Origin: Clytia hemisphaerica
Lineage: Eukaryota; Cnidaria; Hydrozoa; Leptothecata; Clytiidae
DNA: 64,000 bases
Reading direction: 5' to 3'
Assembly (NCBI GenBank): GCA_902728285.1
Contig: CACVBU010001154.1
Span: forward strand, 1,245,538-1,309,537
The notes beneath the pieces were generated by a model. That model made no database searches and had not been told where the DNA came from. It worked only from the letters and a program-made list of their open reading frames with translations. Position 1 is the first letter of the stretch, and each line of letters starts with the position of its first letter. The position numbers were made by a program, and so were the translations under genes. Positions 13,301 through 22,250 of the stretch are shown here, piece after piece.

Positions 13301-16300
13301 TAACAAAAAAAAATTTCCTTTTTAAGGATTAATTTTCGCGAAATTCTAAATTGCGTTATTTTGCTTCAGCCAGGGACGGGAGAAGCTCCATTTAGTGTTT
13401 GATATAAGGATTTGTTGGTTGACTTTTGATTGATTCTCATGGATGATATTTACATCTGTTAGAAATATTATTTAGGTACGTTTGAACATGGATGAAATTT
13501 CTCTCGGTCACATTACAAACAGTCGTGGTCAAAAGGTGGTGCATCTATATGTGGGGCGAAATATTGAACAACTAAATACGACTTCAGTTATGATCGACCT
13601 GACTACAATGCCAAGGATAAGACAATCACCAACGAAAGGTACACTCGTTATGAACGTGTCATTTTTAGGTTTTTCAAACTGTCCGCAAGGAATTGAATAG
13701 TTTAAAATTGATGTATCAAAAGTTATGACTGTTTTTATACGAAAAATTGGAATGAAGAATTGGTAAAAAAGCTATATTTTTAAGATTTTGAGAGAAATAA
13801 GCTTTTAGAAAAAATTTCCCAAAATCTATTTTTAGTTTGGTGAAAGATACACCATCTACTACCCCTAATGTTTTTTCATCGCCGAAAATAAACTTTTAAA
13901 ACTGAAAATACTTTTCTTCGCAAAAGTCTTTATTTTCTTCTTCATCAAATTTTTTCATTGCGATTTTTAAATTTTCAGTCTCAAAGATAGTTGGCCTAAC
14001 AGAAAATGTATAACATGCCAAAGTTTTGTGGGCTACATCAGGCAGAAATTTGTATTTTGTATATGGCACTAAATATTAAAAATTCACTATGGTCAGAGCC
14101 CTTAAGAGAACTAATTTTTGTGAACAGCTAATTTGCTTAAAAATTAACTTTGGGAAGGGAAAAATTTTCGTGAGGCAGCTTTTTTTTCTCTTTTTGTCCT
14201 GAAAATGAATGTTAGGGTTTTTATATTGGTAACAAAGAAATTCCATCAATCAAAAGCCACCTCCCAATATAAACTAATTTTTCTATTTTAGCCGAAGAAA
14301 GTTTCACAATCAAATTAATCGAAGATTTCATCTCGAACAAACAACATTGTACCTCACTACACAATAATGATTTCAAGATCCATTTCAAATTAAAATTCAT
14401 AGAGAAGAAAGGTATTTCAAATCATTTGCTTTCTGCAGGATCAATAAATTCTCACTGTCATTTTTTATATAAACTCACAAACAAGTTATACAGTGTGTTT
14501 AGAAGAAAAAAAGTGTAAGGAAATAATATAAATAGATATTCTTATAATGTATGCAAATTGTGTCGAAGTGTGCCATGTCATATGGATTAAAAAATAACAA
14601 AAAACTCATGAAACGATTTTTTATTTTTCTCGAAGCTGTTTGATTAAATCTTGTTTCTATTATCTAGTCCGATAACGCAGATTATCTGGATTGCTTTGCA
14701 ACCGCATTTTTTCCCGAACACGCTGTAAAATCTTTTTTCTCTAGGAAGTCTCGCAACAACGTGTACAAAACAAAGACTTAACCTCGCAATTCAAAGGAGG
14801 ATTTTTATTGGCTACAAACTCGTGTCTGTTCACATGAAATCACCAGATTGCTCCACCACAGTGTTCAATAAAACGCATGTGTTAATATCGGGAAAACATA
14901 TCTCATGTGGTTCCTCGATTGTCCGAAATACGACCCACGTGCAATATCAGAATGTCGCCATTATGAAATATACATCGATGAGTCATCCGAGAGGTTATAT
15001 TGTTGACCAAAAACTGCTGACGTGTGCACATTTACGGCACCTGAAGAAAGAAAATGTGTTAATGAATGTACCAGCCTCTGTTATCTTCCATGGACGTAAG
15101 TTTTTAGTGGCGGGGAGGGTGGGAGTAAAGCTCACCAGGCTGGGTATTAAAGAGCCAACATAAATACAGTTGACGTTCTCTAATTCGATAATATTTAAAG
15201 TCACCGTCAACAAGAAATTCTCATAAATGACGCTCTTACTATTCGATACGCTCCCTTATTCGATAATATTGAAAGTCACCGTCAACAAGAAACTCTCATA
15301 AACGACGCTCTACTATTTGATAAGCTCCCTTTTTTGATTAAAATTCAATTCCCCTTGAAAATCGAATTTGAGAGCGTCAACTGTAATGCATTTTGTAGAT
15401 CTCTTTTTGCAGAATGTAGAATTAAGTTAAGAATAACTCCAAATTTCACTCCAAAGTCAGAAAGATGTCACATGGGGTTGATACGTTAAAAAAGATATTA
15501 AAGAAGAACATTTTAAGAACTAAAATTCAGAAGAGTCGATTCTTATTAATGTTTTAGAAAGAAAGCGTGAAAATTTTTATAACATTTTCGTAACTTTCTT
15601 CTCTTTTCTCTCATACATAGATAGAATGGGACTATTATTTCTGACATTCGCAAAATACTTGGACGCAACGTATACATCTAGATATTACGCGCGTGAATAT
15701 CCCCTATTCTTAAAGGGCACATCGTTTATATTTTTCGGAATCGATTTGTTTACACGAAAGAAGAGGTTGAAAGTCGTTCTGCAAGATTGTTACTTTATAC
15801 CCAAAGGAATGACACAGAAATTCTACTTTGTGAAAAACAGGTACGTAAAACAAAACTTTTCTTCGTCTTTTTTTTTGTAACAACAGATAAAAAGAGAATA
15901 GATTTTGGCAAGGAATAAATTTGATGGACCAAATCCTCGGCTATTGATATGCTTAGATCAATAATATTCTCAAATTAATTTTCATTCAGACCCTAAGCAA
16001 ACAGATAGTCTGACGGCATTGAGTTTAAAGCCCCTAAGGGGCTAGACAGGAAACTCTTGAATGAGAAATGAAGCGAGGGATTGAAATTAAAATCTAACGC
16101 CGGGTTTGGAAAAGTGCATCGTGTGAAAACAAAGCTCAGTTTCGGGCTAGGGCGCGAAATTACGGTTAGTGGCGGTAGACAGGAGAACGCCCTCGGCACC
16201 AGTAGTCCCGCCTGACCGCGCTATTAGGACCCAGTCTTCCATGCCTCTTCCTTCCTCGTTCACGACTACACAGTGAAGTGTTCTTTTGAACCTCGTGTTT

Positions 16301-18355
16301 TTTAAAGTTTTTCGAAAGATGGGTTCAATCTGTCATCCTAAAATAAGCGCAAATCTCAAGGCTTCACTTTTTTGGACCTACCCCGGTGGGGTGGAGGTCC
16401 TATAAATTAACCTTTGTCCGTTCGTCCGTTCGTTATTAGCTTTCCTCGAGATTGCCTCTTTGATTCTTTATGATTTTTTGCACAAAGATGCATAACTATA
16501 AACCCTCGAATGAGACGGAGCCTGACTTTCAAAAAAAAAAATTTTGGGGCAAATTTGGGCCAAAAACGGCTAAAGAACGGGTTTTTTGGACTTTGTGAAA
16601 AATTGAATCATTAACTTTTTGCATGAAAGTAGTAGTAGAGGCCACTATGTCTTCCCGTGTGCAGCAGCTTGTGCAAAGGGATTTTATGATTGAATATTGT
16701 TCCTTGAATGTAGAAGATCAAAATTTGAGAGGTGGGGCCGGGTGTGACTATCCGTTGCCTTGGAAACTGACGTCATTGGTTACTATGGCAACAAAAATAA
16801 AAAGTCGTCAAAATTGAAATTTTTTTGCTTCAATCGAAAGAGCATGAAAAACTGATAAAGAAAAAGATCACAACCTGTATCTGAAAATGAATATATTAGG
16901 AGATATAAAAGAAATAAGGCAAAATGACGTCATAAAAACGATGACGTCATCGAAAAATAAAAATTTGGCAAAATTTGAAAATTTTTGGTTTTTTGAAAAG
17001 AAGACCCTCCAGTGAACATAAAATATTATTACGAAAACGTTTGAAAATTCGTTAAAAAAAGTCTATTGGTCAAAATTGACAATTTCATTTTTTGCCTGTC
17101 GAAGGTTGGAGCTTGCCCAAGCACATTACAGGCAAAATTTAAAAATATCAATTTTTGGTCATAGAACTCTTAAAAAGGATTTTCAGACTTTTTCGTAATA
17201 ATATTTTTTGTTTACTGGAAAGTATTCTTTCCAAAAAAACAAAATTTTTTGAATTTTGGTAAATTTTTATTTTTCGATGACGTCATCGTTTTATGACGTC
17301 ATTTTGCCTTATTTCCTTAATATCTCCTGATATATTCATTTTCAGATACACGTTCCTGCACACGGGAACTATAGGGTACCATCATAGGTAAAAGATGGCT
17401 CAAGTAGACTTTTTCAAAAAAATTTTGTTGGCTCAAAAAACGCATGTTTATCTATAAGAATCACTATTGATAAGCATACATCAATGTTCTTAGCCAAATT
17501 ACTCAATTTTTTGATGAGATAGATGTTTTTTTGCTCAAAAAGTCTTGAATATGAAGAATATTTCAAGATCATGAAATTTTGGTTTTGAAACGTTTTTTTA
17601 TAAGAAACAAACGACTAATTTTAATAGATCGTCACTATTTGTGTTCTGAATGATTGTTTAATGGTCACGCTCACGTAGATATCAATTATATATGTGTTAA
17701 ATGCATAACTAGGTAGGTCCATAAAAGTATCCTCTCTAGTCTTCGGCTTTTAGCTCAACGTCTACACGCTTTTTTATAAGAATACAATTTATAAGAATGT
17801 CTATGATGAAAATGGCCAAAAAACTAAGAATATGCTAAGAATATTACCATCATGGAATTTTGCTACTAAAGCTAAGAATGCCATTTTAAGAGCATTTTCA
17901 ATTATAAATTACCAATTATCCCCAAGTTAGGCTCACTGCTTTTACAAAAGTGCCATTTTATGCTTGAGACGTATGTACTAAATGTTAAATCTATTATGAA
18001 TTAGGATCCTAACCCAAGAATGTGCTGTAAGAATATTTTAGGATGATTTTCCCAAAAACGTTAAGAATATTTATGATGAAATGAATTTACACCATTTTTA
18101 TAAAAAAAATCGTGTATGGGATGAAAAACTAATGTGACTATTATTTTAATCTCTGTCACCTTCAGATGTGGATCCAAGGATTTCTTCATGCATATCAAAC
18201 AACGAAAGAAGCTAAGATTCGCTTTCAACGCAAAACCACATCAACACCTGATATTCGACGGAGCTTTCTTTCGATGTCACACCACGATATGTGATACGCG
18301 GTCTAAAAAAGAACAATGTCGTTTTGGTTGCCGTAAACCTGAATTACGGTTATGA
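1333..18355 (+). CDS. Large secreted ZP-domain protein with two tandem copies of an extracellular module (3' part of gene)
   Basis: I traced 19 exons by homology between the two blocks and by GT..AG sites: 1333-1439, 2213-2520, 2981-3139, 3387-3427, 4137-4237, 6856-7018, 7568-7678, 8791-8861, 9519-9876, 10750-10853, 11216-11508, 12306-12463, 12743-12783, 13116-13216, 13476-13638, 14292-14411, 14745-15095, 15621-15840, 18166-18355 (stop TGA). All phases match except one base missing in 12306-12463. The product in view is about 1050 residues. Each module starts FDPDG(D/N)E and runs through TFTG, IEDFDQS and CRSVKIGERLKLKFG, with many cysteines. The C-terminus is a ZP module: ZP-N at 14745-15095 and ZP-C at 15621-18355. 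No transmembrane helix follows ZP-C, so the product is probably secreted or matrix-associated. The 5' exons, with the start and any signal peptide, lie left of the window. I recognise the ZP fold. The repeated module resembles one I recall from invertebrate extracellular proteins, but I give it no name. Confidence 0.8.
1929..1970. repeat. Near-perfect hairpin in an intron
   Basis: Two arms of about 16 bases (cgaatgtttaaagcccg and its complement, one mismatch region) flank a short loop. Flanking bases also pair loosely (cactttgag.. with ..catcaaagtgg near 2070-2085), so this may be the core of an old foldback element in intron 1 of the large ZP gene. Confidence 0.5.
3479..3806. mobile_element. 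TIR element filled with repeated ACCCCCTGGATATCC units
   Basis: The right end reads ggcacggactatttctagaaaagccca and the left end starts tgggcttttcc, giving inverted termini. The interior is about seven degenerate units centred on the self-complementary octamer GGATATCC, spaced 30-60 bp apart. A second copy at about 33975-34720 has the same termini and units and is split by another element. It lies between exons 3387-3427 and 4137-4237. Confidence 0.6.
3826..4015 (-). mobile_element. Degenerate copy of the AATAAACGGGG element
   Basis: Read on the minus strand it matches the elements at 27766-28060 and 18790-19051: poly-G-bordered AATAAACGG ends, a 'ggtccggg' segment and 'gagcaaaataa' inside. 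It is strongly diverged and the termini are incomplete. Confidence 0.45.
4403..4424. repeat. (TGTC)n microsatellite
   Basis: Five to six tandem tgtc units immediately precede the 156-bp satellite. Confidence 0.9.
4436..5290. repeat. Satellite array, about 156-bp unit, 5.5 copies
   Basis: The anchor 'ggcagcctggagacttc' recurs at 4436, 4591, 4747, 4903, 5058 and 5215, giving unit lengths of 155, 156, 156, 155 and 157 bp. Each unit also has 'cacttgttccttgg' and 'gcctggggacgag'. Long open frames exist here on both strands, but they only reflect a repeat with few stop codons; there is no start context, splice sites or recognisable domain. The array sits in the 2.6-kb intron between exons ending 4237 and starting 6856. 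Confidence 0.9.
5643..5806. mobile_element. Foldback MITE with AGCTGGAGTTTTTACAAG termini
   Basis: The left end is agctggagtttttacaag and the right end is its inverse cttgtaaaaactc..ctccagct, with an interior containing 'agagatgacgcattctttagaaaaag'. A second copy, in the opposite orientation, lies at 37575-37733 with the same interior. No target duplication was identified with certainty. Confidence 0.65.
5875..6560. repeat. Dispersed repeat with a roughly 175-bp internal tandem unit
   Basis: It begins with a short hairpin (ggacctaccgcgggaggtcc) and a 'tgtccgttcgtctgtta' segment, then three units starting 'gggccaaaaactacctaaa' near 6048, 6223 and 6394. Related copies are at 16368-16640 (same start, single unit) and, inverted, at 47581-47672. 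No coding potential is evident. Confidence 0.7.
7124..7348. mobile_element. hAT-like MITE with poly-G/poly-C termini, 8-bp TSD actggtga
   Basis: The element starts cctgggggtgggg and ends in a run of about 13 C followed by gtg. The octamer actggtga is repeated exactly at 7116-7123 and 7349-7356. Inside are 'ctgtaagggtcgg' and 'cccgcacatacc' segments shared with the copies at 11550-11855 and 28276-28542. Eight-base duplications point to the hAT superfamily (inference). It lies in the intron between exons ending 7018 and starting 7568. Confidence 0.7.
8142..8376 (-). mobile_element. CACGTTTTTTATAAGAA-type MITE
   Basis: It starts cacgttttttataagaa and contains 'ttcttaacttgctcttaac' and 'aagccttatgttctta'. 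It belongs with copies at 8899-9075 (partial), 17765-18114, 31398-31622, 33204-33452, 38676-38890 and 47680-47898. The right end is degenerate here. Confidence 0.6.
8899..9075 (-). mobile_element. Partial CACGTTTTTATAAGA-type MITE
   Basis: It shares the cacgtttttataagag start and the 'ggttcttaacctgttcttattttcag' interior with the family. The far end is missing. It starts 37 bases after exon 8791-8861 of the ZP gene. Confidence 0.5.
9105..9172. mobile_element. Short foldback copy of the AATACAATAATGACCGG element
   Basis: Inverted arms aatacaataatgacc.. and ..cattattgtatt match the outer parts of the longer foldback at 46757-46899; the middle has been lost. Confidence 0.6.
9350..9480. repeat. 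Dispersed repeat (ctgattggtcaagcgctgaaat ... ctttataaatctg)
   Basis: About 130 bp nearly match 42228-42362 and more loosely 24720-24845. All three contain 'gtgacctaggtagga' or a variant and end 'cgggcttta'. It abuts the acceptor of exon 9519-9876. Confidence 0.6.
10750..14411 (+). other. Module B exon block of the large ZP gene (seven exons, one with a frame break)
   Basis: The seven exons repeat module A in the same order. Lengths for A versus B are 107/104, 308/293, 159/158, 41/41, 101/101, 163/163 and 111/120 nt, with equal phases throughout except the third pair. Short introns within B keep little similarity to those in A, so the duplication is old, although the third exon is strikingly conserved at the DNA level. 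The 158-nt exon has lost one A in the run after 'gatggagcttcatac', shifting the frame for about 24 codons and everything downstream. The alternate frame after that point still reads FEWKTRDKGYQFICYYG, the module A sequence. Either the sequence has an error there or this allele is damaged. Confidence 0.75.
11550..11855. mobile_element. Second poly-G/poly-C-terminated hAT-like element
   Basis: It shares 'gggtacttttccaag', 'aagggttgaaaa' and 'gccgcacgta' with 7124-7348 and ends in about 15 C. Flanking gactggtc/tactggct are similar but not identical, so the TSD has decayed. It begins about 40 bp after exon 11216-11508. Confidence 0.6.
15167..15383. mobile_element. pogo/Tigger-like MITE with CAGTTGAC termini, TA-flanked
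   Basis: The ends are ta-cagttgacg...cgtcaactg-ta, with 'ctctaattcgata' next to the left end, a style known from pogo/Tigger mariners. Two internal direct copies of 'aaagtcaccgtcaacaaga' are present. It lies in the ZP-N/ZP-C intron. Other copies are at 19060-23903 (split), 26752-26923, 28116-28567 and 41137-41306. Confidence 0.7.
15990..16175. repeat. Diverged foldback of the 'gcccgaagggct' group
   Basis: 'gagtttaaagcccctaaggggctag' and 'gaatgagaaatgaagcgagg...aaaatctaacgccgggtttgg' resemble the better preserved palindrome at 39560-39850. Confidence 0.4.
16368..16640. repeat. Copy of the 'ggacctacc...tgtccgttcg' dispersed repeat
   Basis: It has the same hairpin start (ggacctaccccggtggggtggaggtcc) and the same order of segments as 5875-6060, ending 'ggttttttggactttgtg'. 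Confidence 0.65.
16651..17369. repeat. 720-bp palindrome with paired TGACGTCAT sites
   Basis: The arms run from cccgtgtgcag (16653) inward and from ctgcacacggg (ending about 17365) inward, centred near 17110. Within the arms 'aaggcaaaatgacgtcat' and 'gatgacgtcatcg' are mirrored at 16915-16955 and 17270-17310. It lies in the last intron of the large ZP gene. TGACGTCAT is the full CRE palindrome (established knowledge); whether it is bound is unknown. Confidence 0.75.
17765..18114. mobile_element. CACG...CGTG MITE, TA-flanked
   Basis: ta-cacgcttttttataag...aaaaaaaatcgtg-ta; the interior has 'ctaagaatgcc' and 'taagaatatt' segments like the family. It ends 51 bases before the last exon of the large ZP gene. 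Confidence 0.65.
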
Positions 18356-18789
18356 GCGAAAAGGTAGTCTATTTACGAGATGGAATGAATGTTTTACGAC
18401 ACTATGACACTGGTTTCGATAAGTATTGAAAGGAGCTGGAAGGAGTATGATATTCATTAACATTGTGTACGTGAAAAAGTGAAGAACAGAATTCATAGTG
18501 CAATAGAAAGATGTCCCATATTTTGAATGAAAATGATTATCAAAACATTAAATCAATGATTTGGAATGAATTGACACTGGGATCTTTACTTGATATAAAA
18601 ATGGTTGGTAGATATGTTGTACTTTTACAACAAGACAACAAACACAGGAAAAGTTATTGATTCCTGGCCTATTTCAAATGTGGATTAATTAATTATTCGA
18701 ATTACTTAAACTAATATCGAGAAGGTAAAGAGAAATTCTCCTATTCTGGAAGTTTATTACAAAAGTGTAAAAAGTGGAAAATTTTCTAG
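18356..18789. other. 3' flank of the large ZP gene, no gene seen
   Basis: AT-rich sequence after the TGA at 18353-18355. I see no open frame of note and no clear repeat; the transcript end is not certain. Confidence 0.5.
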
Positions 18790-19051
18790 ATTTTAATAAA
18801 CGGGGGGGGGGGGGACCTAATTGCCGGGGGTTGGAAATTGTACTTCTGAAACCCAAAAATAAGGTAAAAATAGGCTAAAATCAGGCTATTTACAGATTTA
18901 GAGCAAAATAAGGGGCCTTCTCTTTGACAGCTCAAAATATTCTTAGAGATTAATAAACGGGGGGGGGGGGGGGTCCTAATAAGGTCCGGGGAGGTTGGAA
19001 AATTTTCGAAAAATTTACAAGCGGGGGGGGCGCTTATTTGGAGCCTAAGAG
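18790..19051. mobile_element. AATAAACGGGG element copy
   Basis: Contains 'aataaacggggggg', 'ctaattgccgggggttgg', 'gagcaaaataagggg', a second 'aataaacgggg', 'ggtccggg' and the right end 'gcttatttggagcctaagag'-ta. It is the same element as 27766-28060; the left terminus is decayed. Confidence 0.65.
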
Positions 19052-19217
19052 TACTTGTACAGTTGACTCTCGCTAATTCGAACTTAAACGGGAATTTTAT
19101 TTTGTTCGAATTATGAAGAGATTTGAATTTTTGAAAATCTTCTAAAGGCATTTTTCCCTGACGGAGATTAGGAATGTTACCTACCTTGAGTTACCTTGAA
19201 CTTGTTGCGTAATATCT

Positions 19218-21257
19218 TCACGCATCCATCCTGTGAGGACCGATGTAAATTTTCATATTGATGATGCTGTTTGTTTCAGCTCGTCTCATCATAGTGTAGC
19301 CAGTCACGAGTGGCTCGTCGGGAACTGTAAAAAGATATTTATCCAGCTCAGTTTTGAATTTCAATTTCTTGCACCCAGTGAGATCCCTCAGACGTTTTGG
19401 CAGCGAGTTGAAAAGCCTTGGTCCTTGGACTTTAAAACTTGAGTATATGACTTTTTGCCAGGGCCCCCTTTTCACTAGTGGTATGTGACATTTTCTTCCT
19501 TGTCTGGGATTGGCATAGAACGTGATTGTCCCAGGATTTGGGACAAGCTTCTCAATAATACACCAAGTGTATATGATAATATATCTTTCACGCCTTCTCT
19601 GCAGTGAAAACAGTTTTAATGTTTGTAGTCTTTCCCAATAGTTTTGGTTGTGTAGGTTTTTAATCCTCCTTGTGAATGATTTTTGGAGATCTTCGATCTG
19701 CTGGATCAGATTAACTTCATTGGGTGACCATAGTTGAGAACAGTTGTCGATGTGTGGTATGACTAAAGACTTCCAAAGAGTGAGCATGACATCATGTTCT
19801 CTTGAGCTGAATGTTCTCAGAATCCAACCAATGAGTATCTGTACTTTTTCTACAATGGTTAGAATATGTTGGTTGAATTTCGCATCGTCTGACATGGTAA
19901 CACCAAGATCCCTTGTTGAAGATTTGGTTTGGATTATCTTTCCTTCACCTGTGAAATAACTGGTGGCTGGTCCGTTTCCATAATGGAGATGCTCGAACTT
20001 TTTTCCATTTAACATCATTTTGTTTATGGTCGACCATTGATAAACATTGTTAAGGTCGTTTTGTAGGTGAAACTGGTCAATGATGTTTTGGATTCCTTTC
20101 TTTACTCGTGTGTCATCAGCAAAACTTGCAAGTTCTGCTTTGGTTGTCCCTTCATCAATGTCTGATATCATGATGATGAAGAATAATGGCCCAAGAACCG
20201 ATCCTTGAGGTACTCCTGATTGAATTTTTGCCTGGTACGACTTGTGACCGTCTACAAATACTACTTGGTTTCTGTCTTGAAGAAATGACTTAATCCATTT
20301 AAGTAGTTTGTCTGTTATTCCAATAGATTTCAGTTTTGATAGCAGTATCCTGTGGTCGACTTTATCAAATGCTTTTGAAAAATCGAGATATACAACATCT
20401 ACATCCAATCCTTCTTCTAGTTTTGATAGGATACTGTCATAGTGGCTGAGTAATTGACTAAGGCATGATCGCCCTTCCCGGAAACCATGCTGTGTTGGGT
20501 TGAACAAGTCATTGTTGTTGATAAATTCGACTATCTTCTTTCGAACTATTTTTTCAAACACCTTGGTGAGATGGGACGTAAGTGATACTGGCCTGTAGTT
20601 AGATGGCTCTCCTTGATCTCCACCCTTTGATATTGGTGTGATATGATTTCTTTTGTGAATCTCCTCTGTTACTCCATGGTTCAGACAGTTCCTCCAGAAT
20701 ATTGCGAGTGGCTTAGCAAGTTCTTCTTTGCAATTTTTCAGCAAAATCGCAGGAAATCCATCAGGACCTGGAGCAGAGTTTGGTGACAATGTTGAGATTG
20801 CTTCAATGAAATCTTTTTCGTCAAAGTCTATGTCTTTTAGCACGTTTGGACATATTGTTGGATGAGTGACGTCATTTTCCGATGGTACACTGAAAACCGA
20901 TGTGTATTGGTCTTGGAGTATATTAGCAATACGGTCAGCATCATATATCAAAGAATTATTTTTGTCACGCAGTGGTCCAACTTTGGATTTTGATTTACTA
21001 TGCTTTTTTGCATATGCATAAAAAAATTTAGGATTGTTTTTTATTGATTCTGTTGCCTTCCTTTCCTGGCTTTTCTTCTCTGATTCGTAGGATAGCTTTA
21101 GTTTAGTTTCAATGTCTATTAATTTTTGTTTGGATTTTGCATTTTTCATTGGGTTTGGAAATTTTCTAAAAATGTTTTTTCTTTTTCTGAATAAAATCTT
21201 TCGCTCGCGTGGTATCTTCTGAAATTTTTTAGTGTTTGGTTTTCGTTTTTGGTACAT
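19218..21257 (-). CDS. LINE ORF2, reverse transcriptase part (frame-shifted from the endonuclease)
   Basis: This 679-residue open frame holds a complete non-LTR RT: APGPDGFPAILLKN, NYRPVSLTSHLTKVFEK, the palm DVVYLDFSKAFDKVDH, QSGVPQGSVLGPLFFI, then the catalytic ASFADDT. A C-terminal region with 'NLHNQNYWERLQTLKLFSLQ' follows, typical of CR1 and L2. The frame begins 29 bases before the endonuclease frame stops, in a run of A-rich codons, so ORF2 looks like one protein broken by a single-base indel near 21240. Otherwise it has no internal stops, so it is young. It copies LINE RNA at the target site in the nucleus. Confidence 0.85.
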   Translation of the reverse strand: MYQKRKPNTKKFQKIPRERKILFRKRKNIFRKFPNPMKNAKSKQKLIDIETKLKLSYESEKKSQERKATESIKNNPKFFYAYAKKHSKSKSKVGPLRDKNNSLIYDADRIANILQDQYTSVFSVPSENDVTHPTICPNVLKDIDFDEKDFIEAISTLSPNSAPGPDGFPAILLKNCKEELAKPLAIFWRNCLNHGVTEEIHKRNHITPISKGGDQGEPSNYRPVSLTSHLTKVFEKIVRKKIVEFINNNDLFNPTQHGFREGRSCLSQLLSHYDSILSKLEEGLDVDVVYLDFSKAFDKVDHRILLSKLKSIGITDKLLKWIKSFLQDRNQVVFVDGHKSYQAKIQSGVPQGSVLGPLFFIIMISDIDEGTTKAELASFADDTRVKKGIQNIIDQFHLQNDLNNVYQWSTINKMMLNGKKFEHLHYGNGPATSYFTGEGKIIQTKSSTRDLGVTMSDDAKFNQHILTIVEKVQILIGWILRTFSSREHDVMLTLWKSLVIPHIDNCSQLWSPNEVNLIQQIEDLQKSFTRRIKNLHNQNYWERLQTLKLFSLQRRRERYIIIYTWCIIEKLVPNPGTITFYANPRQGRKCHIPLVKRGPWQKVIYSSFKVQGPRLFNSLPKRLRDLTGCKKLKFKTELDKYLFTVPDEPLVTGYTMMRRAETNSIINMKIYIGPHRMDA

Positions 21258-22250
21258 ATTTCTTAATTATGTCTATGATCCAGTCTGTGATTGTTGACAA
21301 TTGGTCAGCTGTCGGTTGATCATGAAGGTCTGTCCACAATTTATCCTTCATTTTTTCCTTGATTGATACCCAGTTTATTGTTTTTGAATGAAAATTGTAC
21401 TCATCAAATACATTACGCACAACAAAGGGATCCTCCTTTTGGAAACTTGAGTGTAAATCAAAGTGAATTTTAACATTGATCATTGAGTGATGGGATATGT
21501 AATCTGGTGATGGGGCTGATTCATAGCTGTGTATTAGTAGAGGGTTATTTGTGAGCATTAAATCCAGTGTATTTCCTGCTTTGTGTGTGGCTCCTCTAAT
21601 GTGTTGAATCAGATTATGGTCATTCATAAGAGTGAATATTTCACTAGTCATTCTTTGTTCCTCTGTAGATGCCCCAGGGTTTGAGCACTTGCTGTCCCAA
21701 TTTGCGTGTGGCAGGTTAAAATCACCTGCTATGAAGATGTCTGGTGTTTTTCCTTCAGTTTTGTCTAGTTCTGATTTAATTAACTCTATAACTGGTTTGA
21801 ATTGTTCATTCTTAGATGGATTCCCGTTTGATGAGTCGTCTGGCTGTCGGTATATTCCCCATATTTGGATATCCAATGTAGTCGAACTCAGACAGATGAC
21901 TTCGATAACGCCATTTGAGTGTGTAACGGTCTGTTTGAAGTGTGATGAAATATCTTCTCTCATGTATATAGCGACACCACCACTACATCTTCCAAATCGT
22001 GACTTTGGTCTTTTTCTGTCGGACCGAAATATTTCATAGCCTTCTATGTGTAACTCCGCATCATTATGGTCTTTGAGCCAAGTTTCTGTTAAAATCATAA
22101 ATAAAAAGTTATTCTCAATCGACTTGTCTTTGATATATGGTACTGTTGATTGAACTGTTTGTGGTTTAAGTCCTTGAACGTTTAAAATTGAAAATGAATT
22201 TAGCGAGACGGGTTGATCATTGACGGGTTTATTCCCCAGTTGGTGTTCTG
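21229..22250 (-). CDS. LINE ORF2, apurinic-type endonuclease part
   Basis: The open frame contains the exonuclease-endonuclease-phosphatase motifs of LINEs: LTETWLKDHN, GGVAIYMRED, GDFNLPHANWDS and, near the end, SHHSMINVKI. The first methionine in the frame is at 22098, but the frame is open upstream and reads FSILNVQGLKPQTV, the usual N-terminal strand. So translation probably starts earlier, by reinitiation or frameshift from ORF1, whose stop is at 22200-22202. This domain nicks target DNA to prime reverse transcription. It ends KKYVPKTKTKH-stop, one frame off the RT. Confidence 0.85.

Larger units (their letters stand above)
14745..18355 (+). other. ZP module (ZP-N and ZP-C) at the C-terminus of the large gene
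   Basis: 14745-15095 has the ZP-N pattern: a first Cys in TTCTKQRL, MKSPDCSTTVFNKTHV, then ISCGSSIVRNTTHVQYQN. 15621-15840 has LLFLTFAKYLDATYTSRYYA and VVLQDCYFIPKG; 18166-18355 has CGSKDFFMHIKQ, FDGAFFRCHTTICD and a Cys-rich tail CRFGCRKPELRL before TGA. These match the polymerising ZP domain of egg-coat, tectorin and uromodulin-type proteins. A membrane anchor and a clear consensus furin site are not visible; the chain stops within about ten residues of the last cysteines. The final intron (15841-18165) is long and filled with repeats. Confidence 0.8.

Noticed and set aside
21632-22039. Plus-strand 135-codon frame opposite the LINE endonuclease
   Set aside because: It is the antisense shadow of ORF2, with no independent support.
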